Source of the DNA: JBHEKP01 sp041859375
Lineage (GTDB): Bacteria > Hydrogenedentota > Hydrogenedentia > Hydrogenedentales > CAITNO01
NCBI GenBank assembly: GCA_041859375.1
Contig: JBHEKP010000377.1
Span: forward strand, 1-8,050
Direction of reading: 5' to 3'
DNA: 8,050 nucleotides
Shown: piece after piece, positions 1-6,700 of the stretch
Layout of the letters: every line of letters begins with the position of its first letter
Numbering within the stretch: position 1 is the stretch's first letter
Position numbers and translations under genes: made by a program
Notes under the pieces: generated by a model
Told to the model about the DNA's origin: nothing
Database searches by the model: none
What the model saw: the letters and a program-made list of their open reading frames with translations, nothing else

Positions 1-8
1 CTGAGACA

Positions 9-983
9 GTGGAAACTGTGGCCGGTCCGGAGCACTCCGGGGTGCGGATGGACGTCTTTCTCGCCGAAATGGTGGAGGACGCCACCCGTTCCTTCCTCAA
101 GAAAATAATCAAGGACGGCTGTGTGCGCATCAACGGGCAGGTCTGCCTCAAGCCCGCCCGCGCCATGGCCGAAAACGACCGGGTGGAGGTGGCCATCCCG
201 GAGCCGCCGTCCGCCATCCCCGAACCGGAGGACATCCCCCTCGACATCCTTTACCAGGACGCCGAACTCATCATCATCAACAAGCCCGCCGGACTCGTGG
301 TGCACCCCGCGCCGGGCCATGACGCCGGTACGCTGGTCAACGCGCTGCTGTTCCACTGTTCCGACTTTCAGAGGGCCGGCGCGGACATGCGGCGGCCCGG
401 CATCGTCCACCGGCTGGACCGGGACACCTCCGGTGTGATGGTGGCGGCCAAGACGCAGCGGGCCTTCACCTGCCTGGCGGAGCAGGCGGCGGCCCATTCC
501 TTCGACCGGCGCTACCTGGCGCTGATTCGGGGTGAATTCAGGGAGGAGCGGGGCCGCATCAACGCACCCCTCGGGCGCAGCCTGGTTGACCGGAGCCGCA
601 TGGCGGTGACGGGCCTGCACTCGCGCGAGGCCGTGACCAACGTGGAAACCCTGGAACGCTTCGGCGTGGCCTCCCTGGTGGGGCTGCAACTGGAGACGGG
701 GCGCACCCACCAAATCCGCGTGCATATGCGTTTCGCCGGGCGGCCCGTGCTGGGCGACCCGGTGTACGGGGTCACAGACTTCCGCTCCTGGCCGGTGCCG
801 CCGGAAACGCTGGAGGCCTTAAAGGGCTTGCAGGGCCAGGCGCTGCACGCCGAGCGGCTTGGCATCACCCATCCAAACACGGGCGAACGGATGACCTTTC
901 AAACCCCGCCCCCCCCGGATTTCCAGCGGGCCCTGGACGAGCTCAGGAAACTGGACCCGCAGACCCGGCTGCCGAGCGACTGA
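9..983 (+). CDS. rluD: RluA/RluD-family large-subunit rRNA pseudouridine synthase
   Basis: This cytoplasmic enzyme isomerises specific uridines in 23S rRNA to pseudouridine; RluD targets the helix 69 loop. An N-terminal S4 RNA-binding domain spans about residues 11-60 (GVRMD at 11-15, VRING at 39-43). The catalytic domain spans about 75-310. It carries the family signature HRLDRDTSG at 134-142, whose Asp137 is the expected catalytic aspartate, the NKPAG motif near 91-95 and the GRTHQIRVH motif around 230. The length of 324 residues is normal for RluD. The GTG at 9 gives an N-terminus that lines up with family members. However, the frame is open to the left edge and no clear ribosome binding site is visible in the 8 bases shown, so the start could lie outside the window. 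A TGA at 2-4 in another frame might be the stop of an upstream gene, often lspA in other bacteria, but this cannot be shown here. The family is certain; RluD over another RluA paralogue is likely from the S4 domain but not proven. Confidence 0.93.
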   Translation: METVAGPEHSGVRMDVFLAEMVEDATRSFLKKIIKDGCVRINGQVCLKPARAMAENDRVEVAIPEPPSAIPEPEDIPLDILYQDAELIIINKPAGLVVHPAPGHDAGTLVNALLFHCSDFQRAGADMRRPGIVHRLDRDTSGVMVAAKTQRAFTCLAEQAAAHSFDRRYLALIRGEFREERGRINAPLGRSLVDRSRMAVTGLHSREAVTNVETLERFGVASLVGLQLETGRTHQIRVHMRFAGRPVLGDPVYGVTDFRSWPVPPETLEALKGLQGQALHAERLGITHPNTGERMTFQTPPPPDFQRALDELRKLDPQTRLPSD

Positions 984-1001
984 TCCCCCGCCGCGCCCCT
1001 G

Positions 1002-2210
1002 TCACTCCAGAAAGGTTCCACCGTTGCGGCGGGCATAGGCGAGCAGCAGCAGCGCGCTGCGGCGGTAGGACTGGATGCCGCCCTTGACGTTATTGGCCTT
1101 GAGGTAGAGATTGTTCAGTTTCCCCTGCACCTCGCTGGCCTTCCCGGCATGGGCGTTGTAAAAGTCATTGGCCGCCCTGATGTCGCGCGCAATGCCGGGA
1201 TGCCGTTTTTCAATGAGCGGTTTCGCGCGCTCCGGGGCGCGCCGGTTTAATTCACCCAGCAACTGCCGCTGGATCATGAGCAGGCCGGAATAGTTCAGGT
1301 AGGGGTTGGTGCCGGTGATGCAGGCCAGAGCGCCAAAGAAATTCGCCTCGTCCTCGCTGGTGACGCCGCGCTGGTGCGCCTTTTCATGGGCGATCACCTC
1401 GGGCTGGTTGCAGGCGGGGATTTCCCGGTTGTAGTTGGCCTCCCCGGTCCAGGGGGTGTACACGCCGGAAATGAGCAGCCGGCTCATGACAAAGGAGCAG
1501 AGCACGGGCTTTGCGGGGCCGCGCGGCGCGGCGAAGGAGGGGTGCAGCCCAAGTTTTTGCGCCACCACACCGTAGGCCTCGTCTATGGCCCGGTCCACCT
1601 CCGCCATGGTTTGGGGGGGGCTGCTCGGCCCGCCCGCGTCGGGGGAGCCCATGGCGCGCCCATACGCCCTGTTGGTGGCGTCCACCAGTTCGCCGCACAG
1701 CCGTTCCAGTTCCTCCACGGCGGCGGATTCTTCCGGAGATTCAGCCCATTGACCCCAGTTCATCCGTGTGATCAGATCCGCGCGGGCGTAGTTGAACCCC
1801 CATGCGGCGTAAAAGAGAAACAGCACCACACCCGTTAGGGCACCCCCCCGCAGCAGGCCGCATGCCAGGGCGTTGCGCAGGCGGCGCTTCCCCCGGAGCA
1901 CCTGCCCAAGGGCGCGTCCCATGGACCACAGCAGCCACAGGGCAAGCACCATGACGGCCAGTTCCATCACCGACCAGGGATACCATCGGGTAACGGCGGA
2001 AAGGGTTCTGCCCGCCCACTGACCCAAATGCTCCGTGTATGCCCGCTCAACAAAACCCGGGAAAGAGGGAAGGAACTGCGCAAGGGCCGCAAAAGCCGCC
2101 CCGGCCGCCATGATGAGCAGGCGGCGGCGCACCCGGCAGGGCCGGTCCAAGGGAAAACGCGGCCCGGCCGCCTCCGGGGCAGGTGTTTCCGCTTCCGTTG
2201 TCCCGCTCAT
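1002..2210 (-). CDS. DUF3810 membrane protein with HExxH metallopeptidase-like motif
   Basis: A 402-residue protein matching the DUF3810 family, whose function is not established. Three hydrophobic segments lie at about residues 31-50, 79-97 and 119-139, so the N-terminal third is membrane-embedded. The remaining soluble part carries HEKAHQRG at 275-282, an HExxH zinc-binding motif. It is followed by SEDEANFFG, where a Glu could be the third metal ligand, as in gluzincin-type peptidases. Activity as a zinc peptidase is inference from the motif alone. I chose the ATG at 2210 because it overlaps the stop of the upstream ceramidase-like gene as ATGA and has a weak GGGGA four bases upstream. An in-frame ATG at 2234 would add eight residues but has no ribosome binding site. 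The gene is the second of a two-gene operon and is probably translationally coupled. A C8 run on the coding strand falls around residues 198-199, before the HExxH motif. Confidence 0.85.
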   Translation of the reverse strand: MSGTTEAETPAPEAAGPRFPLDRPCRVRRRLLIMAAGAAFAALAQFLPSFPGFVERAYTEHLGQWAGRTLSAVTRWYPWSVMELAVMVLALWLLWSMGRALGQVLRGKRRLRNALACGLLRGGALTGVVLFLFYAAWGFNYARADLITRMNWGQWAESPEESAAVEELERLCGELVDATNRAYGRAMGSPDAGGPSSPPQTMAEVDRAIDEAYGVVAQKLGLHPSFAAPRGPAKPVLCSFVMSRLLISGVYTPWTGEANYNREIPACNQPEVIAHEKAHQRGVTSEDEANFFGALACITGTNPYLNYSGLLMIQRQLLGELNRRAPERAKPLIEKRHPGIARDIRAANDFYNAHAGKASEVQGKLNNLYLKANNVKGGIQSYRRSALLLLAYARRNGGTFLE

Positions 2211-3496
2211 TTCGTCCCCGCCACATCGCGGCACAGCGCGGTTGCCTCATCCTGAAGCAGCGCGCCCAACCCGTCACCGTAAAAGGACGCCGTCACCTCG
2301 TAGCCGCTCTTGTGGTACTCCCCGGCGCTCAGGATGTAACCGATATGCTCCGATGTGTTTGATGCCACACAGGGATGCTCCGCCCCGGCGGCGCGCGCCG
2401 CTTCCTTGACCGCCGTTCCAATCGCGCAGATGGGCTCGCCGGGGAACGTGGTCATCTGGAAGTTGCCGACCCGCAGGGCGTAAAGGGGCGCCTGTTCGGG
2501 GAACATCACCTGCAGCAGCAGGTCAAGCTGCTCCTGGGTCACGTTGTACTCGTCCCCGGCGATCTTTATGAAATCAGGCGCACCCCGGCGCTGCGGCAGC
2601 GCCACCCATTTCACCCGCGCCGCGAGTTTCGCGTTTTCGGCGGCGGGGATTTCCGCCGCCAGCCGCCATGCGGCTATTCCGATTTTGCGTCCATAATTAT
2701 AAGCCTGCTCATAGTGGCTGCCTCCCTCGCGCCCGGCGGGCGCGATGTCCCCCTCCGCGCCGTTGGCGTACAGGCACACGGCGCCGCCGCCCAGCAGATC
2801 CTCCACGGTGCGCTGCATGCTCCCCGCCCACTCGCCCGACACAAGCATGTCCGTCTCGTCCACAAAGGTGCCGTGGGCCGTGAAGTTCACCAGCACCGCC
2901 AGGGGTTTTCCGTCCGAGGCCTTGTCCAGGCGCAGCACCGTCATCTGGTCGTCCACACAGTCGGCGACCCGCCGGTTCCGGTTCATGCCGGGCAGGGACA
3001 CCGCACCGGATCCGGCGCGCACCGGCTGAAGCGCGGCATCGGCCGCGCGCAACGCCTTTGCCAGCCGGTCCGTGGTGAAGTTCAGCATCTCCTCGGAGAA
3101 AATGCCGATGTTCGGATTGCCCGCAACATTGCGCCGGTCCAGGGCGAAACCCTCCAGCCCGGTGTGGGAGTGGCTTGCGCATATCAGTGTGTTGTCCGCG
3201 CTCAAACCGCCCACTTTGGCCTTTTCAAGCGTCTCCACCAGCAGGCACAAGGGCACGCTGCATGTGTCAACGGTGATGACCGCCGCCTTGCGCCCCTCCT
3301 GCTCCAACACCAGCGCCTTGCCGAATATCGTGTCCAGCGTGCCGTGGGCGGGCTTCCCCTCGCGTGCGCCGTAGCCGCCCAACTGGGTGGCGATGCCCGA
3401 CTCCACGGGATTGATGCTTTCCACGGCCACCCCGGCCCGCAATTCCGCCGCGGCGGGCACACCGCAGCAGGCCAGCAGCACAAGCGCAAAATTCAT
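2207..3496 (-). CDS. neutral/alkaline ceramidase-like secreted protein (N-terminal domain only)
   Basis: A 429-residue exported protein of the neutral/non-lysosomal ceramidase family (Pfam PF04734 by recognition), which hydrolyses the amide bond of ceramide using zinc. Residues 1-17 look like a short signal peptide ending PAAA before Glu18. Family landmarks follow in order: SHSHTG at 108-113, NFTAHGT at 204-210 with His208, NGAEGDIAP at 245-253, PGE at 352-354 with Glu354, and tyrosines at 387, 394 and 399. His, His, Glu and Tyr are the zinc ligands in the Pseudomonas enzyme, and candidates for all are present. Known ceramidases have Ser in the GDVSP motif as nucleophile; here the motif reads GDIAP, with Ala252 in its place. 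The C-terminal Ig-like domain of full-length ceramidases is missing. The ATG at 3496 has a strong ribosome binding site (AAAGGAG, 7 bases away). In-frame ATGs at 3514 and 3538 lack one, although 3514 would add an Arg to an otherwise uncharged signal n-region. True ceramide substrate is doubtful; another amidase or hydrolase role is possible. Confidence 0.85.
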   Translation of the reverse strand: MNFALVLLACCGVPAAAELRAGVAVESINPVESGIATQLGGYGAREGKPAHGTLDTIFGKALVLEQEGRKAAVITVDTCSVPLCLLVETLEKAKVGGLSADNTLICASHSHTGLEGFALDRRNVAGNPNIGIFSEEMLNFTTDRLAKALRAADAALQPVRAGSGAVSLPGMNRNRRVADCVDDQMTVLRLDKASDGKPLAVLVNFTAHGTFVDETDMLVSGEWAGSMQRTVEDLLGGGAVCLYANGAEGDIAPAGREGGSHYEQAYNYGRKIGIAAWRLAAEIPAAENAKLAARVKWVALPQRRGAPDFIKIAGDEYNVTQEQLDLLLQVMFPEQAPLYALRVGNFQMTTFPGEPICAIGTAVKEAARAAGAEHPCVASNTSEHIGYILSAGEYHKSGYEVTASFYGDGLGALLQDEATALCRDVAGTK

Positions 3497-3503
3497 GGTG
3501 GGG

Positions 3504-3510
3504 CTCCTTT
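3504..3510 (-). promoter_or_regulatory. ribosome binding site of the ceramidase-like gene
   Basis: On the minus strand the sequence reads AAAGGAG, 7 bases before the ATG at 3496. This near-perfect Shine-Dalgarno match decides the start in favour of 3496 over the in-frame ATGs at 3514 and 3538. Confidence 0.8.
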
Positions 3511-3524
3511 CCATGGTTCCATGG
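3511..3524. repeat. doubled CCATGG palindrome beside the ribosome binding site
   Basis: CCATGG occurs twice, separated by TT, immediately upstream of the ceramidase-like ribosome binding site. Each copy is a perfect palindrome, and the two together could fold into a six-base stem with a two-base loop. If the candidate promoter at 3530-3557 is used, this element lies at the start of the transcript or just over it. A regulatory role is speculation. Confidence 0.4.
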
Positions 3525-3529
3525 CAAAG

Positions 3530-3557
3530 ACTATGCAACGGACGGCCCGGGTTTCAA
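3530..3557 (-). promoter_or_regulatory. candidate sigma70 promoter for the ceramidase/DUF3810 operon
   Basis: On the minus strand, TTGAAA (3557-3552, five of six to consensus) is followed after 16 bases by CATAGT (3535-3530, four of six). Transcription would begin near 3523, about 27 bases before the start codon at 3496. The match is modest, and housekeeping sigma consensus may differ in this organism. Confidence 0.35.
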
Positions 3558-3624
3558 CTGGGAAAAGAAACCACCCGCCGCCAATAAACTCCAAAGAGGA
3601 TGCGGCAACCCTGGCGCAATTTCT

Positions 3625-3654
3625 TTGCTATGCGGGGAATCCCGCCGTTATCAT
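3625..3654 (+). promoter_or_regulatory. candidate sigma70 promoter for the di-heme/FGE gene
   Basis: TTGCTA at 3625-3630 (four of six to the -35 consensus) and TATCAT at 3649-3654 (five of six to the -10 consensus) are separated by 18 bases. Transcription would begin near 3661, leaving a leader of about 44 bases that includes the ribosome binding site at 3694. An inverted repeat sits in the spacer. The match is weak, so this is a suggestion only. Confidence 0.3.
3632..3645. promoter_or_regulatory. inverted repeat GCGGG-GAAT-CCCGC, possible operator
   Basis: A perfect five-base inverted repeat with a four-base centre lies entirely inside the spacer of the candidate plus-strand promoter. That is a usual place for a repressor or MerR-type activator site. 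No transcription factor gene is present in the window, and GC-rich DNA produces short inverted repeats by chance. Confidence 0.3.
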
Positions 3655-3693
3655 GCTGGTCTGGGGAGCGGAACGGGGTGGGAAAGGCATGCC

Positions 3694-3697
3694 GGAG
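3694..3697 (+). promoter_or_regulatory. ribosome binding site of the di-heme/FGE gene
   Basis: GGAG lies 7 bases before the ATG at 3705. It supports that ATG, which begins a proper signal peptide, over the earlier in-frame ATG at 3600, which would lie in the intergenic region and disrupt the signal sequence. Confidence 0.7.
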
Positions 3698-3704
3698 CAC
3701 GCCA

Positions 3705-6700
3705 ATGAAACGTGTCTTGTCCTTCCGTTCCGTTTTGATCGGCATGGTGGGCCTGTTGTTTCTGCCCGCATTCCTGTGGGGCATGTCCGCGTTTCTGATG
3801 CCCGTTTTCGCGGCCCCCGAAAAACAGGCGGCGGACATCACGGCGCTGCGCCTTGCGGTGGAGGATTTGACGGCGTCGCATCCCGGGGAATATCCGAACG
3901 GGCCGCGCTGGCTGGAACAGATTGCCGGGCTTGAAAAGGAGCTTTCCGCCGCGCCCGGCAATGCCCCGGCGAAAGAACGGCTGGAGGCGCTGAAACAGCA
4001 GGCGTTGCTGGCCAATCCGCTGCTGGACGGATTCGGGCAAATACTCGTGATCAAGCGCAAGGCGGACGACCCCTCGCTGGGCCTGCCCCAGAACTGGCAG
4101 GGCAACTGCTCGCTGCCGCTGCACAAGTACCACAATGAAATCGCCCTGTTTTCCCCGCGCGGCGGCGACACCCCCCTGAAGACCCTGTTCAAACCCGAAA
4201 AGAACGTCTTCATCGGGGATGTGGATTTGAACTTTGACGGGGAAAGGCTGCTTTTCTCGATGCCGGGCTCCCATGGCCGCTCGCAGATATGGGAAATCCG
4301 CGCGGACGGTTCCGGATTGCGCCAGGTGACCCCGGGCGACGAGCCGGACGTGGACAACTACGACGCCTGTTACCTGCCCGACGGGCGCGTCATTTACGGG
4401 TCCACCGCCTGCTACCAGGGCATCCCCTGCGTGGCCGGAAGCGACAGCGTGGCCAACCTGTGCGTCATGAACGCCGACGGCACGGGCGCGCGCAGGCTCT
4501 GCTTTGACCAGGACCATGACTGGAGCCCGACGGTGCTGGGCAACGGCCGGGTGCTGTACACACGCTGGGAGTACACCGACCTCCCCCACTCCAACACGCG
4601 CCTGCTCTTCCACATGAACCCCGACGGCACGGGGCAGATGGAATACTACGGGAGCAACTCCTACTGGCCCACTTCGGTCATGTACGCCCGGCCCGTGCCG
4701 GACCATCCCACGGCGGTGGCGGCGGTTGTGACGGGGCACCACGGCGTGCCGCGCATGGGCGAGCTGGTGGTGCTTGATCCCGCACGTGGCCGGAGCGAGG
4801 CGGACGGCGCGGTGCGGCGCATCCCCGGCAGGGGAAAGGCCGTCGAGCCGGTGATCATGGACAACCTGGTGGACAATTCCTGGCCCAAATTCCTCCACCC
4901 CTTCCCGCTGAGCGACAAGTATTTCCTGGCGGCCTGCCAGCCCACCCCCTCGTCATTGTGGGGCATTTACCTGGTGGACGCCTTCGACAACATGCTGCTC
5001 CTCCGCGAGGAGCCGGGCTGGGCCCTCCTGGAACCGGTGCCGTTGCGCGCCACCCCCAGGCCGCCGGTGATACCGGACAAGGTAAAACCGGGTGAAAAGG
5101 AGGCGGTGGTGTACATCGCCAACATCTACGAGGGTCCGGGGCTTGCCGGGGTGCCCGAAGGCGCCGTCAAATCGCTCCGGCTGGTGTCGTACAGCTATGC
5201 CTACCGCAAGACCGGCGGCCTGCTCGGCGTGGTGGGCATGGACGGCCCCTGGGACGTGAAACGCATCCTGGGCACCGTGCCCGTGGAGCCGGACGGTTCG
5301 GCCCTGTTCCGGGTGCCCGCCAACACAGCCTTGTCGGTGCAGCCGCTGGACGCGCAGGGCCGGGCGATGCAGCTCATGCGAAGCTGGTTCACCGGCATGC
5401 CGGGCGAGGCGATCTCCTGCGCGGGCTGCCATGAACGGCAAAACTCGACCCCCCCGGCGCGAAACACGCTGGCGGCGCGGCGCGCGCCCTCGGAGGTCAC
5501 CCCCTGGCGCGGACCCGCGCGGGGCTTCAGCTTCGCCCGCGAGGTGCAGCCGGTGCTGGACCGGTATTGTCTGGCGTGCCATGACGGCGGCAAGAAAGCC
5601 GACGCCACTGATTTGCGCGGCAATGTGATGATCACGGACTGGAAAAGCGACTTCGGCGGCAACGGCGGCGGCGCGGCGGGGAAATTCTCCGTGGCATACG
5701 CCAGCCTGCACCGTTTTGTGCGGCGGCCCGGAATTGAAAGCGACTACCACCTGCTGAAACCGATGGAATTCCATGCGGGCGCCACGGAACTCGCTCAGAT
5801 GCTGGAACAGGGACACTACGGCGTCTCTCTCGACCCCGAGGCGTGGGACCGGCTTAACACCTGGATCGATCTCAACGCGCCCTATCACGGCACCTGGTCC
5901 GAGATTTACGGCGCGGATACCCTCCGTGAGACCGTCGCGCGGCAGCGCGAACTCGACAAGAAATACGCGGGCATCGAGACGGATTATGAGTCCGTGCACC
6001 CGGCAGTCATCGCGATGCCGGACGCCCCGCCCCGTTCGGAGCCCCCGAAGCCCGCCGCCCCACCCGCCCCCGACGCCCCCGCCGGAACGGGCGGGGAAAC
6101 CAAACTGGTTGATCTGGGTGACGGTATGATGATGGAGATGGTCCGTGTTCCGGCGGGCAGCCTGTTTATGGACTGCGGGGACGGCGCGCCCACGGCCCGG
6201 ACGGCAATCAGCCGGAATTTCTGGCTCGGACGCTTTGAGGTGACAAACGAGCAGTATGCCCGTTTTGATCCGAACCATGATAGCGGCGTGGAGTCCATGC
6301 ATGCCTACCAGTTCGGCATCCACGGCCATCCGCTGAACGGGCCGAAACAGCCCGTGGTGCGCGTCTCCTGGGAGGACGCCATGGCCTTCTGCCGCTGGCT
6401 CTCCGAAAGAACGGGGGAGGCGTTTGCCCTGCCCACGGAGGCGCAATGGGAGCATGCCTGCCGCGCGGGAACGGCCACCCCCTTCTCGTTCGGCGGTTTT
6501 GACACCGACTTCTCGGCCCACGCCAACCTGGGCGACGCCCGGCTGCGCGACTACGCGCTGGAGACGTACATCCAGGTACACCTCATCCCCAATCCGGGAC
6601 GCTATGACGACTGGGTGCCCAAGGATGCCCGCTTCAACGACGGCACATTCCTCTCCGCCGAGGCGGGCAGATACACGCCCAATCCCTGGGGCCTTTGCGA

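Noticed and set aside
984..1001. Possible terminator between the rluD-like gene and the DUF3810 gene
   Set aside because: The 18 bases are C/G-rich without an inverted repeat or a T run, so nothing supports a terminator here.
3600..3704. Upstream in-frame ATG at 3600 as the start of the di-heme/FGE protein
   Set aside because: The AGAGG lies directly against this ATG with no usable spacing, the added 35 residues would precede a good signal peptide, and the ATG at 3705 has GGAG at proper distance.
2375..3934. 519-residue plus-strand open frame crossing the ceramidase gene and the intergenic region
   Set aside because: It runs antisense to the ceramidase-like gene, crosses both start regions and overlaps the di-heme gene in another frame. 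Its product has no recognisable domain.
3651..4898. 415-residue minus-strand open frame opposite the start of the di-heme gene
   Set aside because: It is a shadow of the real gene: its His/Arg/Val-rich composition has no family resemblance.
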